From: Salipiger abyssi
Lineage (GTDB): Bacteria > Pseudomonadota > Alphaproteobacteria > Rhodobacterales > Rhodobacteraceae
Assembly: GCF_001975705.1 (NCBI RefSeq)
Contig: NZ_CP015093.1
Span: 1,488,001 to 1,552,000, forward strand
Reading direction: 5' to 3'
DNA length: 64,000 bases
Below the pieces are notes generated by a model. It worked only from the letters and a program-made list of their open reading frames with translations. It ran no database searches and was not told the DNA's origin. Both the position numbers and the translations under genes were made by a program. Shown here one piece after another: positions 24,746-34,552 of this stretch. The number at the start of each line of letters is the position of its first letter. The stretch's first letter is position 1.

Positions 24746-25942
24746 TCAGCCAGCAGCCCTGGCACGGGAGGCGGAATGCAGCTCTGCGACCCGCGCGCGC
24801 AGATGCCCGGCCACCGTGCGGCCCCAGGCATCCCAGTTCAGATGCTCCTCGTATTCGCGCCGCGCCGAGCGCGACAGCGAGGCGTAGGCATCCGGCGTGT
24901 CGAGATAGGTTTCGATCAGGCCGGCGAAATCCTCCGGCGTGCTGCCCTGCGGCAACGCATGGCCGTTGACCCCGTCGCGCACCGGTACGCCGCCGACCGC
25001 GAGGCAGAGCGCCGGCAGCCCGTGCGCCGAGGCCTCGCAGAAGGCAAAGCCGTAGCTCTCATAGGAGGGCTGCACGAGGAAATGCGCCCCGGCAAAGGCA
25101 CGGGCAAAGATCGCCGCCTGCTCCGGCACGGATTTGTCGAGCTGCGGATGCACGGTGACAAACGCGTTGCGGTGAAACTCCGGCGGCACGCAGCCGATCA
25201 CCGTCAGCCGCGCGTCGATGCCGCGCGCGCGCAACGCCTGCATGCTGTCGAAGGCGACGGGGCCGCCCTTGGCGAACCAGTCGCGCCCGACCAGCAACAG
25301 CTCGACCGGGCGGTCGCGCCCGATCAGCGTGGGCTCGGGCGGAGGCGGCGGCGCGATCCCGGCGCCCCAGGGCACCAGCAGCGATTTCGACGGCGAGAGA
25401 CCATAGCGCGCATCCGCCGCGTCTTTCAGCCAACGCGATGGCCAGAACAGCAGGTCGGTGCCGCGGAACACATGCCCCTCGCAGCGCTCCACCCTGTCGT
25501 CGAAGAGCCGCCCGCCGGGGAATTTGGACGGGTGCGCCTGACCGATCTCGGAATTGCGGTAGATCGTCTGAGTGGCATCCGAAGTGAAGGCGGTGACCAT
25601 CGGATAGGGCGGCACCAGATGGCACATGGAGTGAAAGGAATAGGTGCCGAAAAGCACGTCGTATTCTCCGCGCATCAGCTCGTCGCGGACCTTGCGCGCG
25701 ACCACCGGCGCCAGCGCCAGATGCGCGCGCCAGCGCAGGCGCAGCGCAACCGATTCAGGCGTGTGGCCAATTGCCCGCCGCAGCGGCTCTGCCAGCCCCC
25801 AGGCGTTCGACAGGATCGTCACGTCTCCCGCATGTTTGCGCAATGCCTCGTAGATGCGCGCGTTTCCGCCCGAATACATGTTTCGGTCGAGCGGAGAAAA
25901 GTCGCACAAATAGGCAATGTTCAGCCGGGGCTCTGTCACCAC
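24746..25942 (-). CDS. Glycosyltransferase family 4
   Basis: The 398-residue GT-B protein has an N-terminal acceptor half beginning LNIAYLCDFSPLDRNMYSGG and a C-terminal nucleotide-sugar half with ELLLVGRDWFAKGG and the E-x7-E-type region PSYESYGFAFCEASAHGLPA followed by GGVPVRDGVNGHALP. It probably adds a sugar to the surface glycan made by the neighbouring genes. The frame is open far upstream, but that is a shadow of plus-strand genes. Start candidates are GTG at 25948, 25942 and 25939; 25942 is chosen because AGGG lies five bases before it. It is divergent from the polymerase gene. Confidence 0.85.
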   Translation of the reverse strand: MVTEPRLNIAYLCDFSPLDRNMYSGGNARIYEALRKHAGDVTILSNAWGLAEPLRRAIGHTPESVALRLRWRAHLALAPVVARKVRDELMRGEYDVLFGTYSFHSMCHLVPPYPMVTAFTSDATQTIYRNSEIGQAHPSKFPGGRLFDDRVERCEGHVFRGTDLLFWPSRWLKDAADARYGLSPSKSLLVPWGAGIAPPPPPEPTLIGRDRPVELLLVGRDWFAKGGPVAFDSMQALRARGIDARLTVIGCVPPEFHRNAFVTVHPQLDKSVPEQAAIFARAFAGAHFLVQPSYESYGFAFCEASAHGLPALCLAVGGVPVRDGVNGHALPQGSTPEDFAGLIETYLDTPDAYASLSRSARREYEEHLNWDAWGRTVAGHLRARVAELHSASRARAAG

Positions 25943-26179
25943 GAACACCCTGTAAATGTTTTCTGTCCCGCGCCAGTGCCTGACAAGGCAATGGGGCGAC
26001 ATCATGGCCCGGACGGGGCGTGTATGGTCAATCCCCTCAATTGTGCCATATCTGCCAGCCCCGCCGGGTTTCCGCATCCCGCGCGCGACAAACCGTGCCA
26101 CGCCTGCTATGGTCGCGCCTGAGATCCGGGGCGCGTGGGGGGCCTGCGGAGCGCCGCGAGTGAAGCTTCGAAGACGAGT

Positions 26180-27580
26180 ATGCCCAACCCTCTCGCCTAT
26201 TTCATGCTGGCCATCTGGCCGCTGGTGACCATCGCCCTGTTCCGCCGCCTGCCGGTCGAGCGGGCGCTGATCCTGTCGCTGATGGTGGGCTATCTCTTCC
26301 TGCCCGAGCCGCCCGCCGCCTTCGACCTGCCGCTGATGCCGCCGCTGATGAAGCACAATATTCCGGCGCTCACGGCCTTTGCCTTCTGCATCTGGAAATA
26401 CGGGCCGCAGGGCTCGATCCTGCCGCAGTCTCTGGTGGGCAAGCTGCTGCTGCTGACCTTCATCCTGTCGCCGGTGATGACGGCGATCAACAACACCGAG
26501 CCGGTCTTCTACGGTCGCATCGGGCTGCCCGGGCTCAGCGCCAAGGACGCGCTGGCGCTGATGGTCCAGCAATTCCTGCTGGTCCTTCCCTTCCTGCTGG
26601 CGCGCCAGTATCTCGTCAGCGGCGGGGCGCAGCGCTATTTCCTGCTCGCGCTGATGGTCAGCGGGCTGGTCTATTCGCTGCTGATGCTGATCGAGATCCG
26701 GCTCTCGCCGCAGCTCAACAACTGGATCTACGGCTATTACCAGCACCTGTTCGGCCAGTCGATCCGCGCCGGCGGCTATCGCCCGGTGGTGTTCCTCTAT
26801 CACGGGCTCTGGGTCGCGTTCTTCATCATGACCGCCGCCGCCGGTGCCTTTGCGCTCTGGCGGCAGGACGAGCGGCTGCACAATATCAAGGTGCTGGCCG
26901 CGGCCGTCTATCTGCTGCTCATCCTGCTGATCTCGAAGTCGCTGGGCTCGCTGATCCTCGGTGCTGCACTGATCCCCTCCATCCTGTTCCTGACAAGGCT
27001 CATGCAGATCAAGGTGGCGATCCTGATCGGCATTCTGGCCATCGGTTACCCGATCATGAAGGGCGCGCATCTGGTACCCGAAGAGCGACTGCTGAGCGAG
27101 ATCTCCAGCATCGACCCGGAGCGCGCCAATTCGCTGGATTTCCGCTTTACCAACGAGAACATCCTGCTCGAACGCGCCTATGAAAAGCCGGTATTCGGCT
27201 GGGGAAGCTGGGGGCGGAACCACATCCTCAACCCGGTGACGGGCGAGATCGAGACGGTAACCGACGGCCGCTGGATCATCGTCATCGGCATCTATGGCTG
27301 GGTCGGCTTCCTCGCCGAATTCGGCCTGCTGGTGCTGCCGCTGGTGCTGCTCTGGCGCGAGTCCGTCATGGCGGGACGCGACGCCATATCGCCCTTTATC
27401 GGACCCCTGTCGCTGATGCTGGCGATCAATGTGTTCGACATGCTGCCCAACGCCACGCTGACCCCGCTCACCTGGCTGCTGGCGGGCACCCTCACCGGCT
27501 ATGCCGAGGCGCTCAAGGCGGCGCGGCTGAAACGGGGTCCGGCGGACGGCCGGGCGCTCAAATGGCAATCCATCATGTGA
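26180..27580 (+). CDS. O-antigen ligase/polymerase-type (Wzy-like) membrane protein
   Basis: This 466-residue protein has about ten to eleven membrane helices and a large periplasmic loop near residues 310-360. The loop contains RFTNENILLERAYEKPVFGW followed by GSWGRN, the pattern seen around the periplasmic loop of O-antigen ligases and Wzy-type polymerases. It is expected to join glycan repeats or ligate them in the periplasm. Its neighbours are glycosyltransferases. The ATG at 26180 is taken; the open frame from 26135 lacks hydrophobic character. Confidence 0.75.
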   Translation: MPNPLAYFMLAIWPLVTIALFRRLPVERALILSLMVGYLFLPEPPAAFDLPLMPPLMKHNIPALTAFAFCIWKYGPQGSILPQSLVGKLLLLTFILSPVMTAINNTEPVFYGRIGLPGLSAKDALALMVQQFLLVLPFLLARQYLVSGGAQRYFLLALMVSGLVYSLLMLIEIRLSPQLNNWIYGYYQHLFGQSIRAGGYRPVVFLYHGLWVAFFIMTAAAGAFALWRQDERLHNIKVLAAAVYLLLILLISKSLGSLILGAALIPSILFLTRLMQIKVAILIGILAIGYPIMKGAHLVPEERLLSEISSIDPERANSLDFRFTNENILLERAYEKPVFGWGSWGRNHILNPVTGEIETVTDGRWIIVIGIYGWVGFLAEFGLLVLPLVLLWRESVMAGRDAISPFIGPLSLMLAINVFDMLPNATLTPLTWLLAGTLTGYAEALKAARLKRGPADGRALKWQSIM

Positions 27581-27589
27581 AGGCGGGTC

Positions 27590-28885
27590 ATGAGTGAGTT
27601 GAAACGGCCCCGTGTCCTCGCGATTGCCGAGGCGGCCAATCCCGAATGGGTGAGCGTACCTCTGGTCGGCTGGTCGCTGGCAAGCGCGCTGCGCGAGGTG
27701 GCGGATGTGCATATCGTCACCCAGATCCGCAACCGCGAGGCATTCCTGCGCGCCGGGCTCGCCGAGGGCGCGGATTTCACCGCCATCGATTCCGAGACCT
27801 ATGCCCGCCCGATGTGGAAGCTTGCCGAAAAGCTGCGCATGGGCGAGGGCAAGGGCTGGACCATGGTGCAGGCGATCAACGCGCTGAGCTATCCGCATTT
27901 CGAGCGGCTGGTCTGGCAGCGCTTCGGCGACGGGATCCGCAACGGCGACTGGGATGTCGTCCACCGCATCACGCCGCTGTCGCCGACGATCTCCTCTTCG
28001 CTTGCCGGGCACTGCGCCAGCGCCGGCGTGCCCTTCGTTCTGGGGCCGCTGAACGGCGGCGTGCCCTGGCCCAAGGGCTTTGACGCCGAGCGGCGTCGCG
28101 AAAAGGAATGGCTGAGCTATCTGCGGTCGGCCTACAAGCTGATGCCCGGGCGCGGCGCCACGCTGGCGCAGGCCTCGGCGATCCTCGTGGGCTCGCGCCA
28201 CACCGAGAGCGAGATCCCCGCGCGGCATCGCGACAAGACGCTCTATCTGCCGGAAAACGGCATCGACCCGGCGCGGTTCAACCGCGTCGCCGCCCCCGCG
28301 CCGGGCGTGCTGCGCGCCTGCTTCGTGGGCCGGCTGGTGCCCTATAAGGGGCCGGACATGCTGCTGGAGGCCGCCGCCCCGCTGCTGCGCGACGGGCGCA
28401 TGACGCTCGACATGATCGGCGACGGGCCGATGATGGCGGATCTGGTGGCGCAGGCCGAGGCTTTGGGAGCCGCGAAGGCCGTCACCTTCCACGGCTGGAA
28501 AGAGCATCGCGACGTGCAGGACATCATGGCAGGCTGCCACCTGCTTTCCTTCCCGTCGATCCGCGAATTCGGCGGCGGCGTGGTGCTGGAGGCGATGGCG
28601 CTGGGGGTGGTGCCGCTGATCGTCGATTACGCCGGTCCGGGCGAGCTGGTGGTGCCCGGAACCGGGCTCAAGGTGCCCTGCGGCACGCGCGCCGAGATCG
28701 TGCGCGGCTTTGCCGGGGCGCTGGAGGCGCTTGCCGACGACCCCTCGAGCCTGCCCGCCATGGCAGAGACCGCCCGGGCGCGGGTGCAGAGCCATTTCAC
28801 CTGGCCCCGCAAGGCGGAGCAGGTGGCACGGGTCTATGACTGGCTGATCGCGGGCAAACCGGCCCCGAAACCGGCATTCTTCTGA
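27590..28885 (+). CDS. Glycosyltransferase family 4
   Basis: The 431-residue GT-B enzyme starts ten bases after the polymerase gene. The C-terminal half shows [32 protein letters not shown] and the catalytic region [20 protein letters not shown] followed by DYAGPGELV. It likely transfers a hexose or deoxysugar during assembly of the glycan repeat on the cytoplasmic face of the membrane. Sugar and linkage cannot be told. Confidence 0.88.
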   Translation: MSELKRPRVLAIAEAANPEWVSVPLVGWSLASALREVADVHIVTQIRNREAFLRAGLAEGADFTAIDSETYARPMWKLAEKLRMGEGKGWTMVQAINALSYPHFERLVWQRFGDGIRNGDWDVVHRITPLSPTISSSLAGHCASAGVPFVLGPLNGGVPWPKGFDAERRREKEWLSYLRSAYKLMPGRGATLAQASAILVGSRHTESEIPARHRDKTLYLPENGIDPARFNRVAAPAPGVLRACFVGRLVPYKGPDMLLEAAAPLLRDGRMTLDMIGDGPMMADLVAQAEALGAAKAVTFHGWKEHRDVQDIMAGCHLLSFPSIREFGGGVVLEAMALGVVPLIVDYAGPGELVVPGTGLKVPCGTRAEIVRGFAGALEALADDPSSLPAMAETARARVQSHFTWPRKAEQVARVYDWLIAGKPAPKPAFF

Positions 28886-29035
28886 GCGCCCGGGGCAAGG
28901 CGCGCCCCATTTGCCTCCCGCCCGGATTGACGATCCGGCAACACTTGGCGAATAGCCTTTGCCGCGACGCCCCATTGCCTTTGAATCGCCTCACTCGACG
29001 GGCTAGAAAGGCCCGAGGCACGCCTAGGGGGGCTT

Positions 29036-31144
29036 ATGGCGTGGAATTGTCCCGGAGAATCCGGATTGCGAGTGATGACACAGGCCCCGAATACCGATTC
29101 CGACCACGCGCCCGGCCAAGCGGGCCTCACCTCCCTGCCCTATCGCAGCGATATCGACGGGCTGCGCGCCATCGCCGTGCTGGCGGTGGTGTTCTACCAT
29201 TTCGGCCTGCCCGGCTTCGAGGGCGGCTTTGTCGGCGTCGACATCTTCTTCGTGATCTCGGGGTTCCTGATCGGCGGCATCCTCTGGCGCGAATACGACC
29301 GCACCGGGCGGATCTGGCTGCGGCATTTCTATATCCGCCGCTTCCGCCGGCTGGCGCCGGCCTTCTTCACCATGGCGATGGTCACCGCGCTGTTCTCATG
29401 GGCGCTGCTGCTGCCCTTCGAATTCCGCGAATTCGGCAAGCAGCTCATCGCCGCGACGGTCTATCTCTCCAACGTGCTGTTCTTTCGTCAGGCGGGCTAT
29501 TTCGACACCGCGTCAGAGGAAAAGCCGCTGCTGCACACCTGGTCGCTGGCGGTGGAGGAGCAGTTCTATATCTTCCTGCCGCTCTTCATCCTGCTGCTGT
29601 CGCGCAACCGCCGCGCGCTGATCGTCGCGCTGGTGGGCTGCTGGGCAGCCTCGCTCGCCGCCTGCATCACGTTCACGCCCACCCACCAGACCGCCACCTT
29701 CTATCTCTTCCCTTTCCGCGCCTGGGAAATGCTGAGCGGCGTGCTGCTGGCGATCTGGGGCTGCGAAAGCGGGCGCCGCTGGCAGGGCTATGCGGCGCTG
29801 AGCTGGCTAGGGCTGCTGCTGGTGCTGGCCTCGCTGCTGCTGATCCCGGCGGGCCCGCATTTCCCCGGAGTCCTCGCGGTCTTTCCCGTGCTGGGCACGG
29901 TCCTGCTGCTGGCGAACGGCTGCGGGCGGGGCACGGTCAACCGGATGCTCTCGGCGCGCGAGCCGGTGTTCTTCGGCAAGATCTCCTATTCGCTCTATCT
30001 TTGGCACTGGCCGGTGATGACGCTCTCGGTCTATCTGCGCGGCGGCTATGCCAATATGGCCGAGGCGGTGGGCTGGATGGCGCTGTCGGTGGCGCTGGCC
30101 TGGCTGTCCTGGCGTTTCGTGGAAAATCCGGTGCGGCGGCTGCGCGTGCCGGGCACCGCGATCTTTGGCGGCACCGTGGCGGCCTCCGCCTGCCTTCTGG
30201 CGATCGGAAGCTGGCTCTACCTCAAGGACGGGCTGCCCGAGCGCTTCGGCCCGGAGGTGCGCCCGCATATCGCCGCCTCCGCCGATTTCCTGCAAGACTG
30301 GAGCCGCTGCGAAACCGCCTCCGACGGGCCGCTCATGGGGCTCGAGATCTGCCCCATCGGTCCCGAGGGCGCGCCGCAGGTGCTGGTCTGGGGCGACAGC
30401 CATGTGCGCGCCTTCAAGGAGGGGCTCGACCTCGCCGCACATGAGGCGGGCACCCCGGGCATGATCATCTGGCGCGCAGGCTGCCCGCCGCTCTTCGATA
30501 TCCGCAAGGTCGAGAGCGCGGCCACGTTGGCGCAGGACACCGCCTGCACCAATGCCAATCTCCAGATCCGGCAGGCGCTCGGTCTGCTGCCGTCGCTGAA
30601 AAAGGTCATGCTGATCGGGCGCTGGACCTATTACGCCAGCGGCACCGGCATCGGGCTCGACGCGCATAACACCATCGCCATCCACCCCACCGACGCGCCC
30701 GCCCGCGTCGGCGCACCGCAGGACGGCATCGTCGCCGAGGCCGCCCGCGCCACCGTCAACACCCTGCTCGACCGGTTCGAAGAGGTGATCGTGCTGCGCC
30801 AGCCGCCCGAGATCGCGCAATATGACAGCCGCATCGCCGCGCGCGAGGCAGCCCATACGGGCTGGCCGCTGGCCAAGCCGCCGGTCATCCAGAGCAGCAT
30901 GCCCCGCGCCGCCCTCGCCCAGCGCATCGACGCCGCCGAGGCGCCATGGCGCGCCATGGCAGAGGCCGGCGTCATCACCTGGATCGACCCCTGGCCGCGA
31001 ATCTGCGACGACACGACCTGTCACGCGCTGGTGGACGGCACGGGCTATTATTTCGACAACAACCACATGACCAACAGCGCCGCGCTGGCGCTGCGCGGGC
31101 TCTTCGCCCCGATCTTCGCGCCGGGCGAGGGCGCCGAATCGTGA
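29036..31144 (+). CDS. OafA/YrhL-type acyltransferase with SGNH domain
   Basis: The 702-residue protein has an N-terminal acyltransferase-3 membrane domain (about 40-400). It starts YRSDIDGLRAIAVLAVVFYH, has DIFFVISGFLIGGILWREYD and contains the LAVEEQFYIF motif. A periplasmic SGNH domain follows (about 440-700), with GDSH in VLVWGDSHVRAF and the late catalytic pair in DNNHMTNSAAL. Such proteins O-acetylate surface glycans or peptidoglycan. GGGGGG precedes the ATG at 29036; an ATG at 29075 is a weaker alternative. The stop overlaps the next start as GTGA. Confidence 0.88.
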   Translation: MAWNCPGESGLRVMTQAPNTDSDHAPGQAGLTSLPYRSDIDGLRAIAVLAVVFYHFGLPGFEGGFVGVDIFFVISGFLIGGILWREYDRTGRIWLRHFYIRRFRRLAPAFFTMAMVTALFSWALLLPFEFREFGKQLIAATVYLSNVLFFRQAGYFDTASEEKPLLHTWSLAVEEQFYIFLPLFILLLSRNRRALIVALVGCWAASLAACITFTPTHQTATFYLFPFRAWEMLSGVLLAIWGCESGRRWQGYAALSWLGLLLVLASLLLIPAGPHFPGVLAVFPVLGTVLLLANGCGRGTVNRMLSAREPVFFGKISYSLYLWHWPVMTLSVYLRGGYANMAEAVGWMALSVALAWLSWRFVENPVRRLRVPGTAIFGGTVAASACLLAIGSWLYLKDGLPERFGPEVRPHIAASADFLQDWSRCETASDGPLMGLEICPIGPEGAPQVLVWGDSHVRAFKEGLDLAAHEAGTPGMIIWRAGCPPLFDIRKVESAATLAQDTACTNANLQIRQALGLLPSLKKVMLIGRWTYYASGTGIGLDAHNTIAIHPTDAPARVGAPQDGIVAEAARATVNTLLDRFEEVIVLRQPPEIAQYDSRIAAREAAHTGWPLAKPPVIQSSMPRAALAQRIDAAEAPWRAMAEAGVITWIDPWPRICDDTTCHALVDGTGYYFDNNHMTNSAALALRGLFAPIFAPGEGAES

Positions 31145-32706
31145 GCCATCCGGCCAGCGCGGTGGAGTGGGATGTCATCGTGATCGGCACCGGCATCGGT
31201 GGCGGCACCGCCGGGCGCGCATTGGCCGAGGCCGGGCGCCGTGTTCTGTTTCTCGAACAGGGCACGGCTGGCCGCCGCAGCGAGCGCAACGGTTTGTCCG
31301 AGATATTCGTGCCCGAGGCGCGGCTGGCGCGCGGGCTCTGGCCGACGCCGCTGCATGCGGAGGTGAACGGGCAGGAGAGCACGTTCTACGCACCGCTCGG
31401 CGCCGGGGTCGGCGGCTCTTCGGTGTTCTATGCCGCAACGCTGGAACGGCCGGAACGCCACGATCTCGACGATCTGCCCGACCGGCCCCACCCCACCGGC
31501 GGCTGGCCCGTCGGGTTCGACACGATGCGCCCGTGGTACGACCGCGCGGCAGAACTCTACCGCATCCACGGCACCCAGGATCCGCTCTCGCCCGAGCCGC
31601 CCATGACGATGGCCGCGCCACCGCCGCTCAACCCCACCGAAACCGCGCTGATGACGGCGCTGGAACGGCGCGGGCTGCATCCCTATCACGCCCATACCGC
31701 CATCGACCGGGTCGAGAGCTGCCTGAACTGCCTCGGCACGAAATGCCCGAAGCGCTGCAAGATGGACGGGCGCTCCGCCGGGGTGGAGCCGGCGCTGGCC
31801 ACCGGCAAAGCCACGCTGATCGACCGGGCCGAGGTGACAAGGCTGCTGGGCGCGGGCGACCGGGTCGAAGGGGTCGAGACGCGGATCGGCGGCGAACTCC
31901 AGGTGTTTCGCGCGGGCCAGGTGGTGCTCGCCGGCGGCGCGCTCGGCTCGCCGAAACTGCTGCTGGCCTCCGCCTGCGAGGCCTGGCCGGAGGGCGCCGC
32001 GAACAGCTCCGGCATGGCCGGGCGCAATCTGATGTTCCATCTCAACGAGATGTTCGCGCTCTGGCCGCCGCGCGGCACGCCGGATGCGGGGGCGACGAAA
32101 TCCATCGCCCTGCGCGACCTCTACCTGCGCGAGGGCGCGCGGCTCGGCATGATCCAGGCCATGGGCATCCGCGCCTCCTATGGCGAGATCGTGCATTACC
32201 TCAACCTGATGCTCGCCCGCTCTTCCCTGCGCCGCGTGCGGGGGCTGAGCCAGCTTACCCGCATTCCGGCAGCGATTGCGGCAAAGCTCTTCGGACAGGC
32301 GCAGATTTTCGTCGGGTTGATGGAGGATCTGCCCTATCCGGAAAACCGCGTCACCTACGACCCTGCGCAGCCCGAGCGTCTCTCGGTCAGCTACCGCTAT
32401 CAGCCGGAGCTTCTGGCGCGGCGCAAGGCCTTTCGCCGGGCCATCTCGCGCGCCTTCCGGGGGCAGCGGCATGTGTTCCTCGGCATGGCGCCGGAGCTGA
32501 ATTTCGGCCACCCGAGCGGCACGCTGCGCTTTGGCACCGATCCCGCGAGCTCGGTGCTGAACGCCGATTGCCGCGCCCATGAGCTGCGCAATCTCTGGGT
32601 GACGGATGCGTCCTTCATGCCGACCTCGATGGGGGTGAACCCCAGCCTGACCATCGCCGCCAACGCCCTGCGCGTGGCGGGCATCATCGCAAAGGAGCCG
32701 GCATGA
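31141..32706 (+). CDS. GMC-type flavin oxidoreductase
   Basis: The 521-residue protein starts at GTG in a GTGA overlap. It has the FAD-binding motif VIVIGTGIGGGTAGRALAEA, the GMC block YAPLGAGVGGSSVFYAATLE and the C-terminal WVTDASFMPTSMGVNPSLTI. A Cys-rich segment (CLNCLGTKCPKRCK, about residues 197-210) recalls the CxxC...C motif of cholesterol-oxidase-like GMC proteins. It could oxidise a hydroxyl on a sugar or lipid carrier. It is coupled to the acyltransferase and the following SDR gene. Confidence 0.85.
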   Translation: MSHPASAVEWDVIVIGTGIGGGTAGRALAEAGRRVLFLEQGTAGRRSERNGLSEIFVPEARLARGLWPTPLHAEVNGQESTFYAPLGAGVGGSSVFYAATLERPERHDLDDLPDRPHPTGGWPVGFDTMRPWYDRAAELYRIHGTQDPLSPEPPMTMAAPPPLNPTETALMTALERRGLHPYHAHTAIDRVESCLNCLGTKCPKRCKMDGRSAGVEPALATGKATLIDRAEVTRLLGAGDRVEGVETRIGGELQVFRAGQVVLAGGALGSPKLLLASACEAWPEGAANSSGMAGRNLMFHLNEMFALWPPRGTPDAGATKSIALRDLYLREGARLGMIQAMGIRASYGEIVHYLNLMLARSSLRRVRGLSQLTRIPAAIAAKLFGQAQIFVGLMEDLPYPENRVTYDPAQPERLSVSYRYQPELLARRKAFRRAISRAFRGQRHVFLGMAPELNFGHPSGTLRFGTDPASSVLNADCRAHELRNLWVTDASFMPTSMGVNPSLTIAANALRVAGIIAKEPA

Positions 32707-33470
32707 CCCGCCTCACCCCGCAAGACGGCATCGCCATCGTCACCGGCGCCGGGTCCGGCCTCGGCCGCGCGCTGGCGCTGGAGCTGGGGCGGCAGGGCGT
32801 CACCGTGATCGGCACCGGGCGCCGCGCCGACGCGCTGGAAAAGACCCGCGCGCTGGCCTCGGGTGCCTTTCACCCGCTGCCGCTGGATGTCAGCGACGCG
32901 CAGGCGGTCAGCGAGACATTTGCAGAGATCCGCGCGCAGCATGGCCGCATCGCCTTGCTGATCAACAACGCCGCCGTGTATCCGCGCCGCGATATCCTCG
33001 ACGAAAGCGGCGAGAGCTTCATGCGGACCGTGGCGATCAATCTCGGCGGGGTCGTCGCCTGTTCCCGCGCCGCGCTCGAAGATATGTGTGAGACCGGACG
33101 AGGCCGCATCCTGAACGTGGCGACCTTTGCCGATCTCACCCCCCTGCCCGCCTCCTCCGCCTATTCGGTCTCGAAAGGTGCGGCGCGGATCTTTACCCGC
33201 GCGCTCATCGCAGATCTGGGCGACCGCTTTCCCGGCATCGTCATCGGCGACTGGATGCCCGGCATGCTGAAGACCGCGATGGGCATCCCCGACGGCGTGG
33301 CGCCGGAGGTCTCGGCAAAATGGGGGGTAGAGCTGGCGCTGCGGATGGATCCGGCGCTGACCGGCGCGGTGTTCGAGATGGATCGCGAGATCCTGCCGCC
33401 GCGCGGGCTCAAGGGCAGGCTGAAGGATCTGATCCTGATGCGCCGGCGACGGCCCCGGACGCTGGGTTAG
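32703..33470 (+). CDS. Short-chain dehydrogenase/reductase
   Basis: The 255-residue classical SDR starts in an ATGA overlap with the GMC gene. It has the NAD(P) motif TGAGSGLG, the NNAAVY motif and the YSVSK active site. At the place of the catalytic Ser (LNVATF) the sequence has Thr, so activity may be altered. Combined with the adjacent GMC oxidoreductase, a two-step oxidation/reduction (for example epimerisation through a keto intermediate) is a reasonable guess. Confidence 0.83.
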   Translation: MTRLTPQDGIAIVTGAGSGLGRALALELGRQGVTVIGTGRRADALEKTRALASGAFHPLPLDVSDAQAVSETFAEIRAQHGRIALLINNAAVYPRRDILDESGESFMRTVAINLGGVVACSRAALEDMCETGRGRILNVATFADLTPLPASSAYSVSKGAARIFTRALIADLGDRFPGIVIGDWMPGMLKTAMGIPDGVAPEVSAKWGVELALRMDPALTGAVFEMDREILPPRGLKGRLKDLILMRRRRPRTLG

Positions 33471-33481
33471 GGCCGATCCGC

Positions 33482-34246
33482 TCAGTGCTGCGGCGAGCGA
33501 AACCGCATCATCATCGCGCGCAGCATCTGCCCGGGCAGGATCGCGAGGCATTTCGCATAGCGCGGCAGCAGGCGCCGGGGGCTGTAGGAGGCGCGCCAGA
33601 GCCATTCCACCGCAAAGCGCCGCGCCCATCCCGGCGCGCGGCGCTGCGTGCCGGCAAAGAAATCGAGCCCCGCGCCGATACAGGCAAAGCCGATCTGCGG
33701 CGCCTTGCGGCGCCCGGCGGCGGCAAAGATCTCCTGCTTGGGGGCGCCCAGCGCCACGAAACACAGCCCCGCACCGGAGGAGGTCAGCCGGGCAAAGATC
33801 GCATCCGCCGCCTCGCCCGCAGGCTCGAATCCCATCGGCGGGGCGATGATCAGCGTGACCTCAAGATCGCGCACCTCGCGTTCCAGATAGCTCTTGGCGG
33901 CGGCAAGCGCCGGCTCGGTACTGCCCACGAGCGCCACGCCGACCCCGTGTTTGGCCGCCAGCCGCGCCAGCGGCAGAATGGCGTCGGAGCCGGGGATCAG
34001 CTCGACCGGACGGCCCGCGAGCCGCGACATCCAGACGATGGGATTGCCATCGGCCACGACGAAATCCTGCGCCGCATAGGCGCGGCGAAACACCTGCGAG
34101 GCACGCAGCTTGACCAGATGATCGAGATTGATCGTCGCCAGCGCGAAACCCTGCCGCTGCGCCAGACGCTCGGCCACGCGAGCCTGAAGCGCGGCCCAGG
34201 TCGGAACATTCACCGAGATCCGCTCACCGGCTATGCTGAAATCCAT
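33482..34246 (-). CDS. WecG/TagA/CpsF family glycosyltransferase
   Basis: The GT26-type protein shows TINLDHLVKLR, FVVADGNPIVWMSRLAG, SDAILPLARLAAKHG, CFVALGAPKQEIF and the C-terminal GAGLDFFAGTQRRAP followed by EWLWRASYSPRRL, all typical. In known systems it adds N-acetylmannosamine or its uronate to an undecaprenyl-PP-GlcNAc primer. ATGs exist at 34246, 34258 and 34285. GGAGGG touches the middle one and is 12 bases from the first, so the exact start is uncertain. It is the only minus-strand gene inside this part of the glycan locus. Confidence 0.88.
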   Translation of the reverse strand: MDFSIAGERISVNVPTWAALQARVAERLAQRQGFALATINLDHLVKLRASQVFRRAYAAQDFVVADGNPIVWMSRLAGRPVELIPGSDAILPLARLAAKHGVGVALVGSTEPALAAAKSYLEREVRDLEVTLIIAPPMGFEPAGEAADAIFARLTSSGAGLCFVALGAPKQEIFAAAGRRKAPQIGFACIGAGLDFFAGTQRRAPGWARRFAVEWLWRASYSPRRLLPRYAKCLAILPGQMLRAMMMRFRSPQH

Positions 34247-34552
34247 TACTCGTTGCATCCCTCCAGCGCCCCGCGCGATCTTCATAGCGCAAATTCATGG
34301 CAAACGGAGGAGCGCCCGGATACGATTTCCCGCAAACCGTGTCCCCCGGGCCTCAATTTCGCACGATTTCCGCCAAGTTAGGGCCAAGCGGGGACTACGA
34401 GGGCGGTCTGCCGAATTCTCGTCAAATTTGCATGATGAAGCAATTCTTACCGGCAGGTTCAGATTCGCGAGTAGGAACGTCATGTCCACCCCTCCGCTCT
34501 CCCGCTCGAACGGGCACCTTACCAGTTTGCGCTGCGCGCGGAAGCGGGGCTG
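34247..34552. other. Intergenic region between wecG-like and Gfo/Idh/MocA genes
   Basis: These 306 bases lie between divergent genes and are more AT-rich than their surroundings (for example AATTTCGCACGATTTCCGCC and the stretch around 34430-34450). They must hold promoters in both directions. I see no convincing gene, hairpin or named site. Confidence 0.5.

Noticed and set aside
24746..28975. A 1409-residue minus-strand frame that seems to join a glycosyltransferase to a long N-terminal part
   Set aside because: Only the last 398 residues are a real GT4. The rest lies antisense to the polymerase and GT4 genes and has shadow-type composition.
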